Origin: Phascolarctos cinereus
Lineage: Eukaryota; Chordata; Mammalia; Diprotodontia; Phascolarctidae
Reading direction: 5' to 3'
Assembly (NCBI RefSeq): GCF_002099425.1
Contig: NW_018344185.1
Span: 2,867,001-2,931,000, forward strand
Length of the DNA stretch: 64,000 nucleotides
Shown: positions 24,046 through 36,100 of the stretch, piece by piece
Position numbering within the stretch: position 1 is the first letter of the stretch
Layout of the letters: each line of letters opens with the position of its first letter
The notes under the pieces: generated by a model
Databases searched by the model: none
The model's input: the letters and a program-made list of their open reading frames with translations, nothing else
Told to the model about the DNA's origin: nothing
Program-made: the position numbers and the translations under genes

Positions 24046-27000
24046 TATCATCTCATTGTTAGTTCCTTGAGGGCAGGAACTATCTTATGCCATTCTTTGT
24101 ATCCCCAGAGCTTAGCTGAGTGCCTGAAACATAGTAGCCTCTTAATAAACGTTTACTGACTTCTGATTCTGACAAAGTCAGTCCCTCTGCCATTTTGAAT
24201 TCCACAAGTATTTACTGAATGTCTACTATGCATAAGATAATGTGTTTGGGGTGTTGTGAGGGATGCAAAGAAGAATAAGACATGGTCTTTGTCCTCATCA
24301 GCTTCTAACCAATTGGGGAGCAGAAAGCTAGCTAGGCCAGGTGCAATGGGTTTCAAAGAAAGGAGAACTCTCAACAAGGAGTGGATAGTGATTATTCCAC
24401 AGGAGCTGGTCACCTTCTCTCTTTTCAATCACCACTGTCAATACTTCATTTTCCAAGGAGGAGACTGAACATTACTCCTTTGGCTCCATACAGTGCTTCT
24501 TTCCCTTTACATCTACTTTACCTATTAGGCTATTACCACTAGAGGATAAAAAAGTGATCTCTCAATTTTCTAAAATCAATGCAAAACTCAATATTAACTC
24601 ATTTTAAACTGCTTGATAAACCAAAGTGTCCTTTGATAACAGTCATCAGTTCTGCTTTTCCCAAAAGGCCAGAACAAGGCCCAGAGGTAGACAGAAGTTA
24701 CAGCAAGGCAGATTTTGCATCCAAAAGAGATTTCTGTTCAGGTGAGACTAGATGACCTCTCAGGTCACTTCCAAAGCTTATATTCAATGACTGTGATAAG
24801 CAAGACAGAAGCCTGATCTAGAATTAGGCTGACAAGGAAAAATGCCCTGACGTTAAGGCTGATGAGACCTTGGGATGTGTTATCAGGAGATATGGAGGGT
24901 TCTTTTTAGAAGGACTTTTCAGACAAGTCATATTTCTGGAAAAACAGGAGTAGAAGTTTGCCGAGACACATAGGGACAGGCTATGTGAGATCTAGAATTC
25001 TGTAAGTTGGATAACTTTCAGTTTCAATCAAAAATATTAGTTTTTATGATGGTCTTTATGTGGGCTGATGCCATATGACATTTGAGTGGAGTTTTCAGTT
25101 TAATGTGCTTAGGTTAGAGCTCATTTAACCCTTGATGACACAGGCAGCATGATGTAATGGATGGTGTACTATACTTGGAGGGAGGAAGACCTGAGGTTCA
25201 AATCCCACCCTCAGATGCTTCCCAGGCATGTAAACCTAGGAAAGTCATTTACTCTCTATGTGTTTCAGTTCTCTTATCTATAACATAAGGATAACAATAG
25301 CTCTTTCTTCATAAGGTGGCCCGAGGTTGGAAAAAAAATAATGTATGTAAAGCACTTTCCAAACCTCAAAGCTCTTAGTATAGCTAAAGCTTCTAATAAT
25401 GCAATATCTCATAACACTTCAATTTACTTATAAGACTGAGGAAACGCAGGCAGATGACAGCCAAATACCACATTTCACATGCAAACTGAGGTTCCAACTG
25501 ACCATTTCTTGCTACAATTCTTGAAAAAAAAATCACTAGAAAAAAAATCCTCACTCTTCTCTTTGAAGAAGAAACATTTTGAGGGGGGCCAAATGAAAGC
25601 AATCTAGATCCCATCCACAGTGGTAAGAGTCACAGGACCTCAAGAGTTGGAAGAGAATTCAGAGGCCCTCTCGTCCAACCCGCAGTTACACAAGAATTCC
25701 TTCAGACAACACAGCGGACAAGGGTTCCTCCACCTTTGTGTGATGACCTTTACTGGGTCAACTTTTTAAAGTTCTACTTCTTAGGATGTTTTTCATTGTA
25801 TCAAGTCAAAATCTGCCTTTTTGCAACTTTTACCCATTGCTTCTAGTTCTGTTCTCTAGGACCAAAATGGTACAAGTTCAATCCCTTTTACATGATGGTC
25901 CATTAGGATACTGGAAGACAGCTACCGTGTCTCATTAGTATTCTCTTTTCAAGGCTAAATGTCTCCAACTTCTTCAACTGAGTCTTACATGGTTTGAACT
26001 CAAGGTCTTTTTCATCTTGGTTGCCTTTCTCTTGACATACTCCAGCTTATCAAAGTCCTTCCCAAAATGCGGTACCCAGAGACAACTTAGTTAAAACCTT
26101 GCTCTTACCTCCTTGAATTCTTTCACGGTTTTAAAATATAGCCTCTGTTTTTCTAATAGTTCCAGATATTCATCATTTAACTGGTCTCTTCTCATTTTGT
26201 TCTCTTGCTTCTTCTTCTCCAACTGTTGAAAAATTTTAAGAGAAGATAGTAAAAAGAGATGTTCCATACCAGGTCCACTAACAATGACAGGAACCTCATT
26301 AACATTAGTTCAGAGTTCTAGAAACACATCATTTTTTTTTCTCAAGCCCAACACACAGGGCCAGGAAAAGAATATTTGTTTTTGTCATTTCCAGTCCCTA
26401 CCCCTACAACCTACCAATCCCTAGTGACCAATCTTCCTTTGAGGTCCACTCCATCCAGGTATGTCATCCTATCCAGATCTTGGCAGTCACTATCTACCAG
26501 ACCATAGGTCATTTCTCCCCTTACTTAAGGAGTTTAGTACCTGGCTCAGTTTTCCTCACTACACCAAAACTTACCTTTTTACTTACTTCAATGTACATGC
26601 AGATATTCCCTCAAGTATCCCTGCCTACTGGTTTATCAACCTTCTCAACTTTATAATGTGTATGTGCCTTTATTCCACTCAAATATACCTGCCTCAGTCT
26701 ATCTTTCCAGCCTCATTATATATATCACTCCTCTTCCTGTACTCCACGATCCAGCCAGCAGACTGTTCCTCACACATGACACAACATTTCCCATCTCTGT
26801 CTTTGTACTGGCCAGCTCCCATGCCTAAAATATGCTCCCTCCTTACCTACTTCTCATAGAATCCCTCCCCACCTATAAGACATGGCCAAGTACCATCTTT
26901 CACAGAAAGCTTTCTGGTCCTTACCCCTCCCCTTACTGCTAATGTTCTTCCTCCCTAATTTATATTTATTTTGAATAGCTATGTGTATATGTATATCTGT

Positions 27001-27079
27001 GTATATTTTATATATACATATGTGTGTGTGTATGTGTGTATAGGTATAGGTATATATGTACACACACACATATACATAT

Positions 27080-27125
<46 letters not shown>

Positions 27126-30100
27126 CTAGTATACCAGTTGTCTTCTTGGATAGAATATAAGCTCCTTGAGGGGAAGGACCATTTCATTTTTCAGACTTGT
27201 ATTTCCAGTAACTCAGTAACTCGAATAAACTTGGCACAGAATAGGCACTTAATAAATATTTGTTAATTGGTTGCCCTTACTTCAACTTACAGTGACTCCA
27301 CCTTTCCTAGACTATCACCTCTGTTCTGGCCTCACTTTCCTCTCTTCCAAAGCTTGATCCTTTAATGAGCTAGTTTCACTTTACTCTGCCCTCCACTCTT
27401 GAATCTCTTACCCTTGTCATCCCTCATCCCTTTCCCAGCCCAGAACTCTGAAATACTCCTACCATCTGACTTTTCTTCTCTACACTACTGAATATTTCTA
27501 GGAAAAGTTTTACCTGTAGTTTGGGTCTGTTAAAAATTTATATTATCTAACCTCAAATGGGCCCTCATTGATGCATGTCATTCTTTTTACACTTTCCTGA
27601 TCAACTATCTATCAAATTCCCCAGAACTGCTCTTCCAAACCTATTCTCAAACCCTCTATGACATACTCTCCCTACTCCCCGCTTAGCACAGGACCTTGCT
27701 TCATACTTCATTGAAAAAATTAAGGCCATCTGTTTGCAGCAACCTGTCCTTGAAATTACCTCAGGATCATCTTTGACTCTCTCCTACTTTGCTCTTATAT
27801 TTAATGAGGTGGATTTTCTCCTTGCCAAGGTCAACCCTTCTAGAGGCTTGTGTCCTTGATCTCAATCTCTCCTGTCCTTTGTAGGAGCTCATCCTATCAG
27901 TCAATTTCACCTCTCTTCCTAATGTCCTAATGTCTAACTGTTGCCTTCTCTGTTGCCTTTATTCACTGGCTCTTTCCCTGTTGCCTACAACATGCCCAGA
28001 TCTTTCCCATCACTGAAAAGCCTGCAATTAACCCTATCATACCTCAAGGGTCATATATTTCAAGAATTCCAAGGAAAAGTTATCTACACACATTGCTTCC
28101 ACTTTCTCTTCAGCCCCTTGCAATCTGGCTTCAATCATCCTCAATACTTGACTGAAACTGTTCCATTGCTAAATCCAATGACTTTTTTTCAGTTCTTCTT
28201 TTTGAGCTCTTGGCAGCGTGTGACAATGCTGATCACCCCCATCCTTCTAGATATTCTTCTCTCCATGGGTTTTTGTGACACGGCTCTGTCATGGTTCTAA
28301 TGGTCTCTCGCAGCTCTAAGTTTATAATCCTATGATCCAAGATGAATTCTAAAAATGTTTTGAGTCATGGCAATATCACTGGAGTAAGTGTGCCACCACT
28401 TAAGATGACTATTTTTAAAGGGACAGCATTAACTTTAAAAGTATAAATGCTGGCATTAAAAAAAAATCCAGTCAAATTATATCACAATTGTGTCTGTCCA
28501 TAAATACCTATAGATCTCTCTCTATAAATCTATATCTATCTAGATTGATAGAGGTATGCTTTTGATAACAACTTGGCCATATCATGTTTCTTTCTCCATA
28601 AAAAAGAGTCCTTGCTGACAGTAATGGCCCGAAAGCAAAAACCTTGAGAGAGAAAAGGGAAGAACTAAAGGGGCCTGGACTATTTCCCTCTTTATACTTT
28701 CCTTAGGAAGTAAGCAGCAACAAGGGGCTGAAATCTCAACAAGTACCTTCTGACCCACAGAATCCTGGACTTAGAAAGGAACTTAAAGGCCATCTAACTC
28801 ACATCTTACCAACAGCATGAATTGCTTGAATATCTCCACTAATCAGAAGCTCACTACCTAATAAGGAAATAATCCATTGCATTTCTAGATAGCTGTCAAA
28901 AAAATATTCCTTCTATTGAGCTGAAATTTGCATCTCTAAAGCTTCCATACTAGCTTATTATCAGCAGAAGCTCCCCAACAAGAAAAGTTGGGGCTAGAAG
29001 GGATGACTGGATAAATTAAAATCTACTGACAACTCCCAAATTCCAATTATGCAGGTCCCTGCTAACATTACAAATAATCGATAACTGCCTGCATTTCACC
29101 ATCTAGGGACGGGGAGCCTGTGGTAGCCAACACAGGTTCACTTTATCTTTTTAAAATACAGACTAACTGAAATTTTACACTGATTTTTAACGCAAAATCT
29201 ATCAACAGCATAAGTAGTCACTGCTGGTATATTTTTAATAGGCCCACAACTGAAAGATTAGCTAGTTCCCACTTGGAAAAAGTAGGTAGTTATGAGTCAG
29301 TTTCCAGAAAACTCAGTGAGCCTATTTCATAACTGACAAAATACAACAAGGTAACTTACCACCCTAATCTACAGGTATGATCGCACTTAGCCAAACTGTG
29401 AAGCAGGTAGTGATTATCTCTGGTGCCCTGTCATGCCCTCTCTCCAATCCTTTCTCATCCTGGGGCCCATAAACCATCTGAGGACTGCCTGTATGTTAAC
29501 TGATTATCTCTTGGTCATATTTATAATTTAGCAGAAGTTTCCTAAAACCCCCAAAAGCTTTCAGGACCCAAAGGAAATAATTTCTGATGTCAGAATTTCA
29601 GGTATTATGATACCCCAATGAGGGAGGTTACTTTGGGATGAAGGGCTTTCCCAGTACCACTCAAATCACACAATGAAGACCCAACTTCAACAGCTGGCTC
29701 TGCCCATGGAGAAATCTGGAAAAAGAACTGCAATTCATTTGGAGGGACAAGGTGTCACTGGAGGGCTCACTGCATTATTTTTAGAGCCTTCTCTACTAGG
29801 GGAATGAGTGGTATGCTAATCATTATAATTATCATTTTATCATAATTATAACATTATCCACTTATTTATTATAAAGGTGAATTGCTTTTCTTGAGTGAAT
29901 TTGTTTTCTTTTTACAAATGAAGTTTCAAGTTTAGAGGGAGAAAAGAAACCCAGCTGACCTTCATCCGATTTTGTTTAATTCCATCTACAATCTGTTCCA
30001 TCTGTCGCAAAAACTGGTCACGGGCAGCTGAGGAGGCCATTGCTCTGGAAGAAAAGCCAGTAGATGTCATTCTGGGAGATCCCTTGGGGCTCAAGTCACC

Positions 30101-33100
30101 AGATCAAAACTGGCAATTTTCGAGTAACATTAACTCCTTCCTGGAGGGACACCAATGGCAATTTCCAGCAGTTTGTGTGGTACAGAGGACAAAGTGCTGG
30201 AATTCAAGTCCAGGAGACCTGCATTCAAATCCTGCCTGTCTCAGACACTTACCAGCTGTGTGACCCTGGGCAATTCACTTAAAACTCTCTTAGTCTCTGT
30301 TTCCTCATCTGTAAAAAGGGGGATAATAATGACACCCACTTCCCAGGGCTGCTGTGAGAATCAAATGAGATGACATATATGAGGCACTTTGTAAACCTTT
30401 CAGTGCTGTCTCAATGCTAGCTAATATTATTAAAATTATACTTTATCTTTGATTTGTTAAGTATCCTCCCTCCACTTTTTCTTAAATGCTGTGTATTTAC
30501 AAACTAATGGCTTTTAATCTAATTTATTTTTTAAATTATTAAATGTAAAATTTGTTTTTTGAAAGGGGAAGTAAAGGAATTTTGGAATTGAAATCCTTGA
30601 TTTTTATGATTTCAAGTTATCCCAAGAAAGCTGGACAACACAAGGTAAAATAAGAGTAAAATACAACAGAATTGACATAAAATTATAATGTTAAATTTTG
30701 TACTTAGAGAAGATATGAGGTATTACACTCCCCTTTTTGACTGCAGGCATGGGTTGGGGAGGAAGGTTAAAGAAATGACTAATATGAAAACAAAAAGTAT
30801 CAATAAAATGAAAAAAAAAACCACCCAGGATTTAACCAAAGAACAATAACAGTAACAACAAAAGGAACAAAGAATTAAAAATGTGGGTGACCCAAAGGAC
30901 AACAGAAAGATATATGGTGGGTGGAGCATATTACCAATAATTATGGTTCTGAAAATACGAGCCTGGAAAAGCAGGTGAGCTGGCGAGGCAACACTAGTAA
31001 GGGAGAAAGCTGATTGCTAAGTGTTAAACTAGTAGCTAATGAATGCAAAAAAAACCTAAAGAAAGGATGACCGTACATGGAGAATTTCCTCTTTGTAAGA
31101 TTTATGGAAGAATGTGGAAGAGAATCACACTAGATGAGAAAGCAAGGTTGGGTTGTAAGTTGCAAATGTTGAAAGGTGTGCCCATACTGTTGAGATCACA
31201 GATCCAGTTTCAATATAAATTAGCAAATGTTTATGAATTTAAAAAGATGCATCACAAAATTCTTTTAAGTAGTGAAATTTCTAGTACATTTAAAAGATGG
31301 TTTGATTTAGATATAATTTCCTACAGGAACAAACTGTCTAAATCAAGATATATTTATACTTAGCAACAAGCAGGAACTGCGTGTCTAAGAATGGTATCCT
31401 CCCCCTACACCCTCAGATGATTATGTATACTTTTTAAAACCACATCTTTTTATTCCATCCACAATAGAAAGATAATGCATTTCAAAGTACAATGTGTGCA
31501 GCATTTTATAGAAAGGGAGAACCAAGTGGTAATGTTTACTTACTGTTGGAAGTTTTCATGAATTGAATTCAGCAAAGAAATCTGGGGAAGAAAAATTCTG
31601 TAAGCAGAAGATTAACTGATTCGAATGTTAGGAAGCCTACTTTTCTTTAATATTGCTAGGAAGTTCATGCCTTGCTTATTTATGCTCCCTAAGGAACACA
31701 TGCTTTCCAACTAAGATGCACCCAAGGAAATTACTTTATTGCTCCTATGCATGGAACTTCCTATTTGAAAAAGATGTATTTTAAAAGGGATTTTTATATT
31801 TACATAAAAGAAAAAAAATCATTAACAACCAGAAAAGACAACTCACAAATGTAGAAGTAATCATTTACCAAAGAAAATCTGAATCCCAGGTTCAGCTGGG
31901 GGAAGCTGAGATAAAATCAGTGCCATCTGAGTGGCACTGCTACCACTGTCCCTTCCCCACATGTTGATGTGCGATATTTTAATCGCTAGGAACCCATTAG
32001 CGGTTTAGTCACGTGGAAAGCAAAAAGAATGTGTGCACTCACAAAATTTCTTTTTTTGCACAGTCTTCTTGCCAAATCTAACCCACTGTTGAATCCTTCA
32101 TAGATCATCTTTGGGGGTCATATCGCTATTAGTGCCCTACCTCACAGAAACTACTTCAGACCCATCCAGGAAGAAATTCCAAGAGCCTAAATTCTAGGAA
32201 ATTCCAAGAAATTCCTTATTCTAACCTACAGTTAACAGTGAGGAGACTTGGGTTCCAACCCTAGCTCTGATGCTAAGTGGCTTTGTGGCCTCTAGTAAAT
32301 TACTTACCCTCTCTGACTTGGAGATTTACCAGCTGCAAAATGGGAATGAGAATTCCTGCTCTCCCTACCTTATGCACAAAACAAAGGTATAATTCAACAC
32401 CGTTTAAATAGAAATTTATAGTGGTTTCACCACAAAAAGTTTTGAAAATAAAATATTACAGACATGAAAGTAACTTGAAAAAATAAAAAATAAAGCACTA
32501 TAGAAATGCAAAGGACTTCTATTATAATATCAATAGGAGAAGGGTTGGGACTAGACCTATAATTTTAGCTCCTGAAGGTGGGAACTTTCTCTCCCAACGC
32601 AGGCTGGTACCTTCTCTACAATTTAAAGTCTTAGATTATTGCCTAAAGCACTGAGAAGGTAAGTAGACAGTATTAGTAAGGTTAAATATTAAAGGAGAAA
32701 AATCTAACTTCTTGTAAAAGCACTAGATCAAGAAGTATCCATGAACAACAAGGTGCTTTGAGTATAGGATAGGCCTATTTCAAGGACAATCTCCCCAAAG
32801 TGGTCAAGATAAATTCCCAAGAACACGGGGCACTGGACAGACTGTCTGGGAGCACAGACCCTTAATGTTCAACCCACATCACTCTTGCCCCCTGCTTCCT
32901 GGCCTAAAAAGAACAAGACAGAAGGTGATATTAAACACTATTTAAACGTAAGTATAAAGTTCAATCAACAAGAGTCAATGATACTGATGATAATTAAGTG
33001 TTAGAGATTCAGGGTCAGGTGACAGAGTGTTTATGGCAATGCTTCCCATACATTTCTAACAGTCATCTTATAGGATGACAGAGTTAGAGTTAGACAGGAC

Positions 33101-36100
33101 ATTAAAGGCCAGACATTCCAAAACCCTAATTTTACAGATCAGGAAACTTAAGCCCACAGACATTATATGACTTGCCACAGTCATACAGGCAATAAGTAAA
33201 AAAGCCAGTATTTGAATCCAAGTCCTCTGGGATCAAGATACATCTCGTCTTGAATGGAGCTATATGAACTAAAATTTATCTCCCTCATTCTACCCTCTGT
33301 AATGGCCAGATAATGTCAAACCACTGAGGAATGGTTCTTGACACTTACTTGTTGGCTGCAGAGTGCCTGGCACACAGTAGGCACTTTATAAATGCTCCCT
33401 GATTGACTGATTCACAACCTGGACCCTGAGCCAAAATGTCCCTACTTTGATAATGTGATTTTCTTGACATTTTGTAAAGCCTTGATCAAAACTATCTGGC
33501 AGAAATCTCACATGGGTTTCAAAAAGCTAAAGGATGATGTTGGGAAGATGGGGAAGAGTCCATGAGTTATTATTTTAAAATGCAGAACAAACATTCCAAT
33601 GTTTTATAGAACAGAACCTAACCACTGCTTAATCACCACACTGATATAGTTATAAACTCATCCATTTGGCAGGAGTTAAATGATCATAAGGCTAATGGGG
33701 CAGAATTTGTGTTTAAGTGGCACAGAAGCTTTTGGGGAAAACAAAACTCCAGTGATATCTCTAAACGGCCCCAAGAATCCTACACTTACATGACCCTAAT
33801 TGGGTCTAATTAATCATAGTACTGATTAATATGGCACCAAACTGGGAAAAAAACAACAACCCACCATACATAGCCTTTATCTTATTGCTCTTTGCCAGTT
33901 GTTCACCACAAAGCTGCTGTTAGCAGAAGCCAGTGTCCCTTTGCAGAAATGGGACACTGGCAAAAAAAAAAATGAAAGAAAAGAAAAAAAAAGAAATGGG
34001 ACACTGAAGGTGGAACTTAGGGTCTGTTTTTCCATGTTGATGATCACTGGCTTCAAACCAAATCAGGCAGTCAAGACACAGTGAGTAAACCCTTGTGTAT
34101 AGCCCTGTGCGAGAAACTGTGGAAGGGAAACAAAAGAAATGAAAGCCATGGCCCCTGTTCTTGAGGAGCTCACAGTCTAGAGGGGAAACAAAACACGTAC
34201 ACATGTAAGGACCATGCCAAAGAACCTAAGAGAGTAAGACCCAGGGAGGCATAACCTTGTGCCTGATGCTCAAAGGCCTATTCGTCATAAGGTTCCAGAC
34301 CCGCCCTCCTACCTTTCCAGTTTCCTCGCACCATATACCCCTCTCAATGTACTCTTCCATCCAGTGACACTGGCCTCTTTGTGCTATGATCTTCGTCTCT
34401 TGGTTGCAGGATTTTTTCTCTAGCAGTCACCTATCACTGGAATGCTCTTCCCTTCATCTCTGTCTACTGGCTTCCCTTCAACACCCAACTAAAATTCCAC
34501 CTTCTATAGGAAGCCTTTCCCAACCCCTCTTAATTCTAGTGCCTTCTCTCCATTAATCATCTCCGATTTATACTGTAGGTAGCTCGTTTGTATGTATTTG
34601 TTGGCCTGTTGTCTCCCTGGTTAGATTGTGAGCAGTACTCCTTGAGGGCAGGGACTCTCTTTTGCCTTTTTTTGTATCTCATTGTACTCAGCATATGGTA
34701 TGCTAAATAAATGTCACTGGATGTCACGTCACCTCTTTGGACTTCAGTTTTTTCATCTGTCAAATAAGAGGGGTTGACTAGATGATTTTTTTTTAATATT
34801 TATTAAATTGAATTGGGCAATAATTTAACTTTAGTTTAACACCAGCAATTGCTAATCCAGAAGAAATATAGAAACTGGCAAGATCCCTATTCTCTGGATC
34901 CTCAATCTGATCTTCTGTGGGTTGGGAAGCAGCTTTGTGACAAGCCCCCAAACTGCCCCTAAATATCCTTTCTTACAAAGCCATACAAATTTACCACAGT
35001 GCCTTAAAGAAAAATAGGGTTAAATGATATGTTGATCGATATAGTGTCCTGCTATCTATAGGAAACACACTTTCTATTAATTTTTTGTGAAAACATTTCT
35101 CTTAAGTGAGTCAAGGAGAAACACTTTATTTTTTTTAAAAAGCAATTTCTATTGATATCTTTTGTTTTTACTTCACCTTCCTTCCACACATATCCTAATT
35201 TTCTAACCAGAGAACCATTCCTTATGACTAAGAATAAAAGAGAGAAAAAAGGAGATCTGTAAAACCAACATATCAAGTGATAAATTAAATTACATGAGAT
35301 TAAGAAGCTTTTGCAGAAATTCATTGCAACTAGGATAATAAAGGAATATACTGATTGGGAAAAGAATCTCTGTGTCAAACCTCTCTGATAAAGTCTGACA
35401 GTCACTATACATAAGGAACCAGTACAAATATATAAGACCAAGAGTCATTCCAATGGATAGGCAATCAAAAGATATCAACAAATCGTTTTCAAAAGAAGAA
35501 CTGTAAACTATTAACAACCATAGGAAAGACTGCTCAAAATCACTGATAATGTAAAAAAAAGATTCAATACTGAGGTTCCACCTCACACCCAGAAAGTTGT
35601 CACAGATGATAAAAGTCAGCGTTGGAAGGTTTTTGGAAAGAAAGGATTATTAATGCACTACTGTGATTTGGTTCAATAATTCTTGAAAGTTTTTTGGAAT
35701 CATGAAGCAAGTGACTAAAATGTCTATCTCTCAACAACATACACATTCAATTGGGTATGGAAATCTGTCTTACCCTACAGGAAAATAGGGGGAGAAGGGG
35801 ACAAGAGAGCAGGGGGGGTGATAGAGAGGAGGGCAGATTGGGAAAGAGGGTAATCAGAAGCAAATACTTCTGAGGAGGGACAGGGTCAAAAGAAAGAATA
35901 GAATAAATGGGAGGGCAGGATAGGATTAAGGGAAATAGAGTTAGTTTTTCACAACATGTCTACTAAGGAAGTGTTTTGCATAACTGCACATGTACAACCT
36001 ATATTGAGTCACTTGCCTTTTCAATGAAGGTGGGTGGGGAGGGAGGAAGGGAGAAAATTTGGAACTCAAAGTTTTAAAAACACATGTTTTAAAAAAAAAT

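Noticed and set aside
26461-26859. 132-codon frame, longest in the window
   Set aside because: It lies in an L2 3' region and shows no protein family resemblance.
27941-28300. 119-codon frame considered as a host gene
   Set aside because: It ends in an L2 reverse-transcriptase signature; it is LINE sequence.
29912-30094. Open frame with an internal Met, possible start of a short protein
   Set aside because: The Met lies inside a conserved CCDC93 exon whose frame continues into the upstream micro-exon.
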